Assembly: GCF_029168945.1 (NCBI RefSeq)
Contig: NC_083608.1
Span: forward strand, 15,580,136 to 15,644,135
From: Cannabis sativa
Taxonomy: Eukaryota > Streptophyta > Magnoliopsida > Rosales > Cannabaceae
Direction of reading: 5' to 3'
DNA: 64,000 nucleotides
Part shown: in pieces, positions 44,998 through 57,613 of the stretch
Layout of the letters: each line of letters begins with the position of its first letter
How positions within the stretch are numbered: the stretch's first letter is position 1
Made by a program: the position numbers and the translations under genes
The notes under the pieces: model-generated
What the model was told of the DNA's origin: nothing
Databases searched by the model: none
Seen by the model: only the letters and a program-made list of their open reading frames with translations

Positions 44998-45013
44998 TTT
45001 GCCCCCCAAGTCT
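44998..45013 (-). other. polypurine tract of Tat-type element
   Basis: Minus strand CTTGGGGGGCAAA directly before the LTR, as in many plant Tat/Gypsy elements. Confidence 0.85.
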
Positions 45014-45289
45014 GTGCGGGACCTTCGAGGTTGCGTATAGACTTATTCTGAGCTGGCTTTGCCTTTGACAGGGGACACGTGTCGAGCATGACCGTTCGAG
45101 ACTCGATGTGAAGCTGACTGAGCCTCCCTTCAGTTTTCGGCTAATTAATGCTCTGACAATTAATATTTTGAAAATCCGAATTTCTCTCTCCACGGCTAAC
45201 GGTTGCACTCGATTATTTTGATTTCCCATATTTACTTTCAAGGCGGGAAGTCGAGGCGTCTAAGGTTCCTTACGTACAGTTACCCTTTT

Positions 45290-45302
45290 GCCTATAAATA
45301 CT
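45290..45302 (+). promoter_or_regulatory. TATA box for the antisense Tat ORF
   Basis: GCCTATAAATACT on the plus strand, about 300 bp inside the 3' LTR edge. TCACCCTTCG-like start text lies some 35-45 bp later. It precedes the ORF that reads against pol. Confidence 0.65.
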
Positions 45303-45449
45303 TGGAGTACTAGCACATTTCCTCATTTCATCACCCTTCGTTGTTAAGCAAACTTCAGAGCAAAAAGAGAGAGTTTTCAGGCTTCAAAATTGCCGAAGAG
45401 CTTTCAGACGATTTCAGGCTTGCTTGAATCTGGACACTCGAATCTTTGA

Positions 45450-45821
45450 GTAAGTTTCTGATTTCCTTTATGTTTTTCCTTTGCATGCTTGTGCTTTGAA
45501 TGTAACTTTGCTGTAGAAAGAACATCGTAGGAAACCCTAGGGTTTGAAACTTCTGCGACTCTTCTTTTCCATGTCCTTGCGTTAGCTTTCGGCCGTAAGG
45601 CTTGTTTTAGAACTGCATTGCGTCTGTTTTCCATTCTGCTTTCTTCAAGCTTCATGAACTTTTTGCCCTAACTCAAGAAAAACTTTCTGACTTCTTGAGT
45701 TTAGACTTTTCTTTGAACATGATCGCTCTTTTAATCTGTTGGGTACTCCTGGTCGGCATATTTGCTTGTTTTTTCGCTTGATACTCCGTCCAACACTCAT
45801 CTTGCGTGTTGTCTTTTGTAG
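45450..45821 (+). other. 5'-UTR intron of the antisense Tat ORF
   Basis: Donor TTTGA|GTAAGTTTC, acceptor GTCTTTTGTAG|ATGAACC. The exon begins exactly with the start codon. Confidence 0.65.
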
Positions 45822-47715
45822 ATGAACCCTGGTGAGTCTTGGGAGCCCGAGCATCAAATAGACCAGGAACTGCTTCAACTTCTGCACGAAGTCCACCCTC
45901 GTCTTCGTGCTAATCCTTCTTCTGATTCCGTACCCAGCCATAGAATGATGGCTCGTACGAAGAAAACTACGCGTCTGGCTGACTCTTCTGATCCCCAGGT
46001 GGCTCGGCTTGCCACCCTGCCCGACGCCGAACAGGATTTGGCGGTCCCAATGGAGGAGGACCGTGAGGGGGATGCTGCTAAAGTCCAAGAAATTGAGGAA
46101 CTGGACGAGGCGCGTCCGGGCAGCCCTCCCGCTGCTGAGGGAGAGGAGGAGATTGAACCTCCTAACTATGGGGAGTACAATGAGGCTGGGCAACCAGTTG
46201 ATGCTGACGGGGATGTCCTGGTTGCGGGCGTCGACTACGTCACCGAGGAGCTTGCTGAGGTGGTTCCTCATAGGAGGCAGGGTGCCTTGAGCGCCAGATG
46301 GGTGAGTCCTTCGTCCAAGAGTTCGGAGGCACGCCTCCGCACTCTCAACCAGGACGGGTACCTGGGCGAGCTAGACTACTTCATTCCCGCCCACAACAAT
46401 CGCGCCTCAAACCCTGATAAGGGGATGTGCGCCTGGTCAGGGCTCACGGCCAGCAAGGGGCGCTGATGCCCTTGCACAAGTACTTCCGGGATGTGGCAGA
46501 CTTCTTCGGCCTCTGCCCGGCCCAGATTACTCCTAAGGGCATTAAGTATTTGTCCGCTCTCTTCGTCCTCTATGCTTCTTAGGGATGGGGCGCTCCTTCT
46601 CCCCACGAGGTCGCTTGGTTCTTCGACCTAAAGTCTACCCCCAAGCAAGGCAGGTCGGGGTATTTTTACTTCTCTCAGTCAGGCTTCAAGTGGTTGAGCG
46701 GGACGGACAACAAGGCCATCAGCAAAATAAGGCATTTTATTGATGAGTACTTCATGGTGAAGGATCCGAACATCACCTGGACTCGGTTTCAACAGATTCC
46801 GACATATCACCCTCCTCCCCTCGCCCTTACCCTTAGGGATAGGGCTCAAAAGCTTGCCTGTTTGCCGGCGGAAGACAGGGATATAATCCAGTTGACCTCC
46901 GATGCAAATCTGGTGCAGTACGGGCTCTACCCAGAGGACTTTTCTTCTAAGTCCGTGACGGAGAAGAAGGGGAAATCTTCTTCTGCTCGGCCTGAACAAG
47001 CTCATAAGGAGAATGAGCTTATTCAACTTAAGCGAGAGGCTAAGTTGAAGGGAGGTGCTCGGGCAGAGCAGTATGCTCAGGAGTCTATGAATCCTGAAGA
47101 TGAAGCTGAGGCTGAGGCTGAGGTTGAGCAGGTGGCTCCTTTGAGGAGGAAGAAGAAACTCCTGGCCACGCCCAGGCCCGTGGAACACGGCATTCGCATA
47201 AGGGAGCCCATTTCACCTGTTCGGTCATCCCATCCCTATGCTGGAAAAGGGAAGGCCGTTATGGCTGAGATAAAGTCGATGTCATGTGATGATGGACTTC
47301 TGACTTTCTAGGCGGACAGTCACTCTGCGCTTTACTTCTTTTTCAGCTTCTTGACTTTTATACTTTGTATTTTTTGTTGGTTTTTGCTAACCATGCTGTT
47401 TTTGCTCTGTGCAAACATGTCTCGGCAGATGATGGACGCCTTAAGGAAGAGGATGAGCGGAGGCTCTAGTGCTTCTCCTCCGGCCAAGAAGTCCAAGGCC
47501 GGAGAGGGGTCTTTAGATAAGAGGCCTTCTGGAGAGGTCATTGATCTTTCTGAGGAGCTGACCACTGCAAATCCTTCCACTCCCATATCTGCCAAGTCTA
47601 AGGAGTCTGGGCCACTAACATCTGGGTCTGAGCTGGTCAGGAGGATTCCTGAACGGGAGCAAGCACAAACTCCACCCATGCCCGTGCTGCCTGAGGTCAA
47701 GAAGGACAGGGAGGT
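45822..47715 (+). pseudogene. Tat additional ORF on opposite strand, 5' part
   Basis: Starts at ATG 45822. N-terminal part is acidic and disordered (VPMEEDREGDAAKVQEIEEL). After a 1-base loss near 46424 it continues with GALMPLHKYFRDVADFFGLC, a TAG near 46580, then HEVAWFFDLKSTPKQGRSGY and SGFKWLSGTDNKAISKIRHF. This core resembles the putative gypsy-type transposon domain (PF04195) found in plant Gypsy elements; its function is unknown. A Lys/Arg/Glu-rich part follows. From about 47311 an intron leads to acceptor TCTCGGCAG|ATGATGG at 47429. The exon is cut at 47715 by the Tekay element and resumes at 56778. Confidence 0.75.
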
Positions 47716-49788
47716 TGTAACGCCCTAATGCTAAGGCACGCTACAGTGCTTTTTCAATTAATGTGCAATCTTTGCTAATCAAAGAAATTTCTCGAAAACG
47801 TGTCAAATTAAAACTTTTGCTTTAAATATTAAACTTTGTAATATAATATAATATTTACAGATTCCGGGATCCCGTTTTCAAACTTTGTAAATATACTTTT
47901 CAAACTATACATTTCAAAATACATAATTTCCAGGTCGCACAGCGACTATCAAAATACGACTCCCAGATGTCCCGAGACCGAACACTCCAGGTCGCGCTGC
48001 TTGACATGTACAATCTCACCCGAGCTCAGGTTCATTCTTGTTCAGCCTTCGCCTTTCCTTTACCTACACATGGAAGCAGAAACTGTGAGTCAACAGACTC
48101 AGTAAGAAATGCATATAACATACCATATAATTTCCGACCTGTAAATAGGCGCCCATACACCTACTTACAGAGCTTAACAGATGAGTCTGAACGTTCAACG
48201 CTAGGGTGCAACCACTATACCACATACACATCGTACCTCACTATACGAGTGTTGGTAGGGTTTACCCCGAACACTGAGTAACACTGAGTGATGTACCACA
48301 CACCTTAGCATTTTCCCGTGCCTGTGTTGGTATCACTGTTTCGTACTCACAACAACAGTAATCACTATACCAATGCACTCTATAACTTATTCATACAAGT
48401 GTTGGTAGTGCATAACATAATTCAAGCATGCATATACAAACACATATACACACATTCAGATAATCACATCATACATTATACACAGTTCTTACCTATTTTC
48501 CGAATTCATGTGTGCTGGCCGACCTGAACGGAAATCTCGTGCTAGATGGATGCCCTAATCACAATAATTGTAACATAGATGAGTGACTCGCCAAATCACT
48601 TTCCGGGACTTAAACTTGAAACTAAAAGTTTTCCTATCGATAAACCTCAAGGCAATACCCTAAATATCTCAAAATTGGCCAAAACTAGGGTTCTGGAAAT
48701 TCCCCCAACAGGCAGACCGGTTCCCAACCGGAAATCCGGTTCTGGGTCACCATCCGGTCGACCGGTTGGTACAGGTCCCCCAGAACCGGAATTCCGGTTC
48801 TGTGCTGGGAACCCAAAAATCAACCCCCTTAACTCAATTCAATCCCAAACCTTACCAAACTCTCCAGTACACCTATACAATGTATAAACAATCATTTCCA
48901 ACCAATAATTCTCAGAACAAACCAATAAATCAAATTATGCCATTAAAGCTCAAAGCTTGAGTTTCAAAACTCAAGCTTGCTTAAAACTAACATCAAGCAT
49001 CAAAACCAGCTGCTAGGGAATTGGATTAACTCAAACTAACCCTAGAAATTGAACCCTAAGCATTTTAAAACCTAACAGCCCCTCATAAACAAAATCACCA
49101 TTTCAACCTAACTTTAAAACTTGAAAACTAAGAAGGGTTTCATTGGAACTTACCTTAGATTGATTTTCTTCTCTGAAATCCTTGCTGAAATCCAACAATC
49201 AACAACAAACTCCCTTGGTTTGTCCCAGCCGAATGCAAGAGAGAGAGAGAGGTTCTATCTTGATTTTTTTCTTTTAATTTCTAAACTTATTTTCCAAATG
49301 AAAAGGGAATCACTCACTAATCCCTTGCTGAATTTTAATGAGAATGCTAGGTGTCAACTAAAGGGACAGCCACCTATTCCACTTAATAACAAATGACTAA
49401 AATGCCCCTTAACTTAAAACTAGGGTATTTCTAAAACTAGGGGTAAAATGGTCAAATTCCATAATCCCGCTCAATCCCGATAATTTATTTTCTCTAAAAT
49501 ATTTCCCACTATGAAATAAGATTCTAAACTTACCAATGTGATCAATCTAGCCATCCATCGTATTTTTCGTTGTCGCCGAGCAAAAATTACAAAAATAGCA
49601 TATTACACATATAAGCTAAATAATACCCCTAGAGTTTAATAAAATCTCCGGAATTGAGAAATTATAACTCTAATATTTATTTCTAAATATTGGGGTCCAC
49701 AATTAAATTAATTCACAAACAATAATAAAATAATAAAAATTAGTGCTAATTTCCTTTACTAATTCACATTACTAGAGCGGTCATTACA
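47716..49788 (-). repeat. 3' LTR of Tekay-like element
   Basis: 2073 bp. Contains a cluster of CCGG palindromic words at about 48715-48805 and GAGAGAGAGAGAGG at about 49240. Confidence 0.93.
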
Positions 49789-49800
49789 ATTATCTCCCCG
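49789..49800 (-). other. polypurine tract of Tekay-like element
   Basis: Minus strand ACGGGGAGATAAT next to the LTR. The pol stop codon TAA (49790-49792) lies within it. Confidence 0.85.
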
Positions 49801-52800
49801 TTAATAGGATTTCGTCCCCGAAATCTAACCTGAACAGCTCTGGATGTTGAGTCCTCATATCTGACTCCAATTCCCAGGTGGCTTCTTCCACCTTACTGTT
49901 CCTCCATAGCACCGTAACCAGTGCAATAGTCTTGTTCCGAAGAACTTTTTCCTTTCTATCCAAAATCTGAACAGGTTGCTCTTCATAGGATAAGTCTGGT
50001 TGTAGTTCAAGGGCTTCATAACTCAAGACATGAGTCGGGTCCGACACGTATTTCCTTAACATAGAAATGTGAAATACGTCATGAGCAGCCGATAATGCTG
50101 GTGGTAAGGCTAGCCGATACGCTACCTGCCCGACCTTCTCGAGTATCTGAAATGGCCCAATGAACCTAGGGCTTAACTTACCCTTCTTCCTGAAGCGTCT
50201 AATACCCTTCATTGGTGAAACCCGCGGGAAAACATGTTCCCCTACCTGAAATGTAACATCTCTGCGCTTCGGATCAGCATAACTTTTCTGCCTACTTTGA
50301 GCAGCAAGCATCCGAGCCTTGATCTTATCAATAGCTTCATTGGTCCTCTGTACTAACTCTGGACCCAAGTACTTCCTTTCTCCTGTCTCGTCCCAATGAA
50401 TAGGAGAACGGCATTTTCTACCATATAACATCTCATAGGGAGCCATCCCTATTGTACTCTGGTAGCTGTTGTTGCAGGAGAATTCAATTAAAGGCAAGTA
50501 CTTACTCCATGAACCCTCAAAGTCCATGACACAAGCTCGCAGCAAGTCTTCAAAAATCTGAATAGTTCTTTCTGACTGACCATCAGTCTGAGGGTGAAAG
50601 GCTGTGCTAAACTTTAACTTGGTACCCATAGCCTTCTGAAGACTCACCCAAAACTTCGATGTGAACTTTGGATCCCTATCTGACACAATAGATTTAGGGG
50701 CTCCATGGAGACGAACTATCTCCTTCACATACAATTCAACGTACTGATCCACTGAATATGTAACTTTCACTGGTAGAAAGTGAGCTGATTTTGTAAATCT
50801 GTCCACAATAACCCATACAGAATCATACATCCCCGTAGTTCTAGGCAAACCAGTTACGAAGTCCATTGTAATGTCCTCCCACTTCCATTCTGGAAGGACT
50901 AAAGGTTGCAATAACCCTGCCGGTCTCTGATGTTCAGCTTTAATCTGTTGGCAGGTTAAGCACTTGGACACGTAGTCCACCACATCTCTTTTCATCCCAT
51001 ACCACCAGAAGTAGGGTTTCAAATCTTGATACATCTTGGTGGTTCCCGGATGCAACGAATAAGGCGTGGTGTGAGCTTCATCCAGTATTTCTTTCTTAAG
51101 CTCATCAACACTAGGAACACAAACTCGAGCTTTGTATAACAACATTCCACTGTTCGAGACTGAAAAGCCTCTAGGCCGACCAGCCATTACTTCGTCTCGA
51201 ACCTTAACTAGCTCGGGATCTTCCAGCTGTGCCTTTCTGATTCTTTCCAACAGATCAGATTGGAGTGTTAAATTATGTAATTTCCTGACCACGAACTCAA
51301 TCCCTGCACTAACCATTTCTGAGGCTAGTTGAGGGGCTATCATAACTGTGGTACAAACTTGCCCGGGACCTTTTCTGCTTAAAGCATCGGCCCCAACATT
51401 GGCCTTCCCGGGATGATACAAAATTTCACAATCATAGTCTTTAACCAACTCCAACCATCTTCTCTGCCTCATATTCAGATCTTTCTGGGTGAAAAAGTAT
51501 TTAAGACTCTTATGATCTGTATAAATTTCACACTTTTCACCGTAAAGATAATGTCGCCATATCTTTAAAGCAAAAACCACAGCAGCGAGCTCTAAATCAT
51601 GAGTTGGGTAACGCTGCTCATAATCTTTCAATTGACGAGAGGCATAGGCTATGACTCTGTCAGCTTGCATCAGAACACATCCCAGACCCTGTCTGGAGGC
51701 ATCACAATAAACCACAAATTTTTCTTGATCTGATGGCAAAGCTAACACCGGAGCTGTTATCAAACGTTGCTTCAACTCCTGAAAGCTTGTCTCACACTTA
51801 TCTGACCACACAAACCTCTGATTTTTCTTGGTCAATTCGGTTAGGGGCATAGAAAGTTTAGAAAATCCTTCGACAAAACGCCGATAATACGCTGCTAATC
51901 CAAGAAAACTTTGAACTTCCGTCACAGACTTGGGTCTCGGCCAGTTCTTCACTAATTCTACCTTATTTGGATCAACCATAATTCCATTTTTCCCAACAAT
52001 ATGACCCAGAAAGGATACCTCAGACAACCAGAATTCACACTTTTTGAACTTGGCATACAACTTGTGATCCCTAAGTCGCTGTAATACCATTCGAAGATGA
52101 TGCTCGTGCTCCTCTTCTGACTGAGAGTATACAAGAATGTCATCGATAAACACTATAACGCAGTTATCGAGGAAATCCTTGAATACCCTATTCATGAGAT
52201 CCATAAAGGCTGCAGGAGCATTAGTCAATCCGAATGACATTACCAGAAACTCATAGTGCCCATATCTAGTTCTAAAAGCAGTCTTTGGTATGTCCTCCTC
52301 CCGAATTCTAAGTTGATGATAACCAGACCGTAAATCAATCTTCGAAAACACTGTCTTTCCCTGAAGCTGATCGAATAGATCATCGATTCTGGGTAACGGG
52401 TACTTGTTCTTAATCGTCAGCTTGTTTAGTTCCCGATAATCGATACACATTCTGAGGGAACCATCCTTCTTTTTCACAAAGAGAACCGGAGCTCCCCAGG
52501 GCGATACACTGGGTCGAATAAACCCAATGTCAAGCATCCCCTGAAGTTGTAACTTAAGCTCCTTGAGTTCTGCTGGAGCCATCCTATATGGAGCTTTAGA
52601 AACAGGGTCGACTCCAGGTGCCAAATCAATTACAAAATCAATCTCTCGCTGTGGCAGCAATCCCGGCAACTCCTCGGGAAACACGTCAAGAAAATCTTTT
52701 ACCACCCTGACTACCTCAGGCCCATATGTTTCAGGTCTGCTGGAGTCAAATACCACGGCTAGAAATCCTACACAACCATTGCATAGTAAATCTTTAGCCC

Positions 52801-53329
52801 TCAGCACAGAAATAACCGGGATCCGAGACCCCTGAACTGATCCAACATAAACAAATGGATCTTCACCTTCCGGCTGAAAAGTCACCATTTTACGCCTACA
52901 ATCTATACTGGCCGAATACTTGGATAGGAAATCCATTCCCAGTATAATGTCAAACTCAGTTAATTTCAATTCTATGAGGTCAGTACTCAATTCCCTATCT
53001 TCGATCCTAATTGGCATAGACCTAATGCGCCTATTAGAGATAACCAATTCCCCACTAGGCATTAGGGTTCCAAACCCTCTTTCTAAAATATCACAAGGCC
53101 TACCCAAAAGATCAATTACTCTTGTAGCTACATATGAGCGTGTAGCTCCCGAGTCAAATAATACTGTAAACAACAAGTTGTTGACGGGAAGCTGACCTGT
53201 CACAACAGAAGGACTGGCTGCAGCATCAGCTTGGGTGATGGCAAACACTCGAGCAGGAACCGGTTTCACTTCTGCTTTCGGCTCCTCTTTCTTTGCCTGG
53301 GGGCAATCTTTCTTGAAATGCCCCACCAT
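49790..53329 (-). pseudogene. Tekay-like pol: protease, RT, RNase H, integrase, chromodomain
   Basis: 1179 open codons beginning within the CCHC zinc knuckle (second half GHFKKDC). Protease [47 protein letters not shown] and FIDDILVYS. RNase [19 protein letters not shown]. Integrase: zinc-binding [12 protein letters not shown]...CLTCQQIK, then [13 protein letters not shown] and [11 protein letters not shown]. The end [20 protein letters not shown] with [13 protein letters not shown] is the chromodomain-like part that steers integration into heterochromatin (family knowledge). No break within this stretch. It is called a pseudogene because the shared gag-pol frame has two upstream TGA codons. 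Confidence 0.93.
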
Positions 53330-54451
53330 GCCACACAGGAAGCATGTATTCCGGTTACACTCTCCTGGATGATGTTTCTTGCACCGTGGACACTCAGGGT
53401 AAGAGTAACCCTGGCGTCCTCCTCTGCCTTGGTTCCCACGGAACCGCTTACTTTGCCCCGAACCACCAGAAGCCGGAAAAACTTTTCTTTTCTGCTCAGT
53501 GGTGGAATCACCACCATCCCTACCATAAACAGGAGTAGGAACAGTGGGGGTTCAACCAACACTCGAAATCACCCGGTGCTCCTGAAGGAATTTCACTGCC
53601 CCCTCGGCTCTCAAAGCCTTTTCAACCATCTCCGCATATGTAGTTGCCTCAGTGGTAGTAATAACCAAATCATGTCTAATCTTTGCACTCAAACCCGCCA
53701 AGTATTTTTCTTTCTTACTAAAGTCAGTTGGCACAATTCCCGCTGCCAACTTTGCCAAACGGTCAAACTTGGTCGTATATTCTGTAACCGACATTCACTC
53801 AATTTGAACTAGATCAGTGAAATCTTTTCGCTTTACTTGGACTGCTTCATTGTAATACTTGGAGTTAAACAACTCCTTGAATTCTTCCCAGGTCATCAGC
53901 GTGACGTCTCGAGTGAGGGTTATCAACTCCCACCACAAGAGAGCGTCTTCCTGAAACTGAAAAGTGGCGCAGGTCACCCGGTCATTTCTAACCACTCCCA
54001 TAAAATTGAGAATACGATCAATCACCGAAAGCCATTGCTCGGCCTTCATCACATCACGACCTCCCAGAAACACTGGAGGTGCCTGTTTCCGAAACCTTTC
54101 GTACAACGACTCCATACGGTTGCCAACAACAGGTTGTTCTACTGGCACCGCAGGAACTACAACAGCCTGAACCACTTGAGGAGGCACGGCAGGAGGACCC
54201 TGCTGCCTCAATCTTTGAATCTCTTCATCTTGCTGGCGGATTCTATCTTGCATTTCAGCAAATCTTTGCTCCCAGTCAGGAGGAGCTTGAGGTGGATTTA
54301 CAGGATGACCACCCTGAGCTCTGCCACGGCCACGGCTGCGACCACGAGGATTTTGAGGATTTCTCTGACTGCCTCCGGTCTCAACCATGCCACCCTGACT
54401 TCTTGTATTTCGCGGGGCGTCCATTTTATAGGACTTAGCCTGCGAATCCAT
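53330..54451 (-). pseudogene. Tekay-like gag
   Basis: Starts at ATG 54451. Arg/Gly-rich N-terminus (RGRSRGRGRAQGG), Gln/Pro region, then the capsid domain (RFRKQAPPVFLGGRDVMKAE, FQEDALLWWELI, WEEFKELFNSKYY, MSVTEYTTKFDRLAKLAAGI). The same frame reaches the zinc knuckle ([14 protein letters not shown]) and pol. Two in-frame TGA codons, at about 53795-53797 and 53552-53554, interrupt it. Both sit where an Arg CGA could have been, which suggests decay of methylated CG; this is inference. Confidence 0.9.
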
Positions 54452-54679
54452 AAGCCAGGCAGGTTAGACAGCGATCAAAACTTAACACCGCTCTTAAAGA
54501 TTTAAAGGCAACACACTTTTTTATAAATAATTAATTAAAATCTAATGTGATTCCTAACATGCTTTCACATTCATATTTATTTAAAGTACTAAACAAGTAC
54601 GGGCTTACTGAACCGTGAACCGAGCTTTCTCTGATGAAGATTTTACATGTCTTAGCAAGCTTTGGTAGACAAACCTGGC

Positions 54680-54692
54680 GGTTCTGATACCA
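54680..54692 (-). other. primer binding site of Tekay-like element
   Basis: Minus strand TGGTATCAGAACC, four bases inside the 5' LTR, initiator tRNA-Met type. Confidence 0.88.
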
Positions 54693-54696
54693 AAAT

Positions 54697-56777
54697 TGTA
54701 ACGCCCTAATGCTAAGGCACGCTACAGTGCTTTTTCAATTAATGTGCAATCTTTGCTAATCAAAGAAATTTCTCGAAAAACGTGTCAAATTAAAACTTTT
54801 GCTTTAAATATTAAACTTTGTAATATAATATAATATTTACAGATTCCGGGATCCCGTTTTCAAACTTTGTAAATATACTTTTCAAACTATACATTTCAAA
54901 ATACATAATTTCCAGGTCGCACAGCGACTATTAAAATACGACTCCCAGATGTCCCGAGACTGAACACTCCAGGTCGCGCTGCTTGACATGTACAATCTCA
55001 CCCGAGCTCAGGTTCATTCTTGTTCAGCCTTCGCCTTTCCTTTACCTACACATGGAAGCAGAAACTGTGAGTCAACAGACTCAGTAAGAAATGCATATAA
55101 CATACCATATAATTTCCGACCTGTAAATAGGCGCCCATACACCTACTTACAGAGCTTAACAGATGAGTCTGAACGTTCAACGCTAGGGTCCAACCACTAT
55201 ACCACATACACATCGTACCTCACTATACGAGTGTTGGTAGGGTTTACCCCGAACACTGAGTAACACTGAGTGATGTACCACACACCTTAGCATTTTCCCG
55301 TGCATGTGTTGGTATCACTGTTTCGTACTCACAACAACAGTAATCACTATACCAATGCACTCTATAACTTATTCATACAAGTGCTGGTAGTGCATAACAT
55401 AATTCAATCATGCATATACAAACACATATACACACATTCAGATAATCACATCATACATTATACACAGTTCTTACCTATTTTGCGAATTCAAGTGTGCTGG
55501 CCGACCTGAATGGAAATCTGGTGCTAGATGGATGCCCTAATCACAATAATTGTAACACAGATGAGTGACTCGCCAAATCACTTTCTGGGACTTAAACTTG
55601 AAACTAAAAGTTTCCCTATCGATAAACCTCAAGGCAATACCCTAAATATCTCAAAATTGGCCAAAACTAGGGTTCTGGAAATTCCTCCAACAGGCAGACC
55701 GGTTCCCAACCGGAAATCCGGTTCTGGGTCACCATCCGGTCGGCCCGGATTGGTACGAGTCCCCAGTGAACCAGGAATTTCGATTCTATCTTTGGGAACC
55801 TAAAAATCAACCCCCTTAACTCAATTCAATCCCAAACCTTACCAAACTCTCCAGTACACCTATACAATGTATAAACAATCATTTCCAATCAATAATTCTC
55901 AGAACAAACCAATAAATCAAATTATGCCATTAAAGCTCAAAGCTTGAGTTTCAAAACTCAAGCTTGCTTAAAACTAACATCAAGCATCAAAACCAGCTGC
56001 TAGGGACTTGGATTAACTCAAACTAACCCTAGAAATTGAACCCTAAGCATTTTAAAACCTAACAGCCCCTCATAAACAAAATCACCATTTCAACCTAACT
56101 TTAAAACTTGAAAACTAAGAAGGGTTTCATTGGAACTTACCTTAGATTGATTTTCTTCTCTGAAATCCTTGCTGAAATCCAACAATCAACAACAAACTCC
56201 CTTGGTTTGTCCCAGCCGAATGCAAGAGAGAGAGAGAGAGGTTCTATCTTGATTTTTTTCTTTTAATTTCTAAACTTATTTTCCAAATGAAAAGGGAATG
56301 ACTCACTAATCCCTTGCTGAATTTTAATGAGAATGCTAGGTGTCAACTAAAGGGACAGCCACCTATTCCACTTAATAACAAATGACTAAAATGCCCCTTA
56401 ACTTAAAACTAGGGTATTTCTAAAACTAGGGGTAAAATGGTCAAATTCCATAACCCCGCTCAATCCCGATAATTTATTTTCTCTAAAATATTTCCCACTA
56501 TGAAATAAGATTCTAAACTTACCCTTGTGATCAATCTAGCCATCCATCGCATTTTTTGTTGTCGCCGAGCAAAAATTACAAAAATAGCATATTACACATA
56601 TAAGCTAAATAATACCCCTAGAGTTTAATAAAATCTCCGAAATTGAGAAATTATAACTCTAATATTTATTTCTAAATATTGGGGTCCACAATTAAATTAA
56701 TTCACAAACAATAATAAAATAATAAAAATTAGTGCTAATTGCCTTTACTAATTCACATTACTAGAGGGGTCATTACA
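54697..56777 (-). repeat. 5' LTR of Tekay-like element
   Basis: 2081 bp, close match to 47716-49788. The patch at about 55740-55800 is much more diverged than the rest. Confidence 0.93.
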
Positions 56778-57613
56778 GAGGTGATGGCTCATCACATGAA
56801 CCGGCTGGTTCTTGAGGTCGGTGAGCAGCTGGCTGGTGCTGACGACTCATCCCTGGATGTGTTGGTGGGCGGAGTCTTGAAGGAGCTTACTAGGGTTAGT
56901 CTTTTCTTTTCGACACTTCCCTTTTAGCTTTTCATACTTAGCTTCTTATACTGACTTTTTCCTTTATGCAGGCCGATTTGAAGTTGGCTTATACCTACTC
57001 CTGGGCTAAATCTGCTACTTCCAAGAGTACGGCTCTGTCCGACACCTTGAGGGTGGAGGCGGACTTGGCCAAGAAAAAAGCTGAGGAGGCCAGGGTGGAG
57101 ACTGCAGCTGTTTGCCATGAGTTGGATGAGGCCAACAAGAAGCTTTTTGCCGCTGAGAAGAAGGTCACCGTGCTAACAAAGGACCTCGAGGCTGCTGATC
57201 GCTTTGAGGAAACCATCGAGTCCTTATCTGCTAAGGTTGATCGTCTTCAAGATGAGAGGACTTCTCTGCGGCAGGTCCGCCTTCGGCTGAAGGATGATAA
57301 GGATGCTCAGACGGTCAAGGCGAACCGCTTCAGAGAGAAGGTTGATGCTTTGGAAACTGCCGGCCTCAAGCTCTTCTTTGATTTTTGGAAGGCTAATCCC
57401 CAGGCCAACTTCGACTACTTGGGCGACGCCAAGGACATGTACCTCGAGTACTGCGCGGCCCAAGTTGCCTATGGTGGGAAAGAGGTGGCTGCTTCAACTT
57501 TCGGCCAGGCTTCTGACCAGGCTGCTGATGCTTCTCCTGCTCGAACAACAGATGCTCCTGCTCCAGTCGGCTCAGAAGAACCAAATCCAGAGCCTGGGAC
57601 TCCAGCTGTTTGA
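56778..57613 (+). pseudogene. Tat additional ORF on opposite strand, 3' part
   Basis: Continues the ORF cut at 47715. 56778-56894 reads VMAHHMNRLVLEVGEQLAGA to KELTR. A 77-bp intron (56895-56971, AGG|GTTAGT to TTTATGCAG|GCC) is followed by ADLKLAYTYSWAKS and a long coiled coil (AEADLAKKKAEEARVETAAV-type heptads, then DRLQDERTSLRQVRLRL). It ends in an Ala/Pro/Glu-rich tail, stop at 57611-57613. A coiled coil at this place fits a structural or nucleic-acid-binding protein; function unknown. Confidence 0.75.
56895..56971 (+). other. intron in the antisense Tat ORF (77 bp)
   Basis: GT-AG, T-rich, phase 0. Joins LTR to ADLK. Confidence 0.75.

Larger units (their letters stand above)
47716..56777 (-). 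mobile_element. full-length Ty3/Gypsy chromovirus, Tekay/Del-like
   Basis: 9.06 kb on the minus strand, flanked by GAGGT (47711-47715 and 56778-56782). LTRs of about 2.07 kb run TGTAACG...CATTACA. Primer site and polypurine tract are present. One gag-pol frame of about 1550 codons is spoiled only by two TGA codons. RT precedes integrase and a chromodomain-like tail ends pol, so it is a chromovirus; Tekay/Del is inferred from LTR size and that tail. LTR differences (about forty plus one scrambled patch) point to an older insertion than the Copia element. Confidence 0.93.

Noticed and set aside
44951..47188. long minus ORFs opposite the Tat additional ORF
   Set aside because: Shadows: the plus frame has the conserved core and splice sites.
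47967..56000. paired ORFs at 47967/54988, 48318/55300 and 48579/55528
   Set aside because: Identical positions in the two Tekay LTRs; LTR sequence, not genes.
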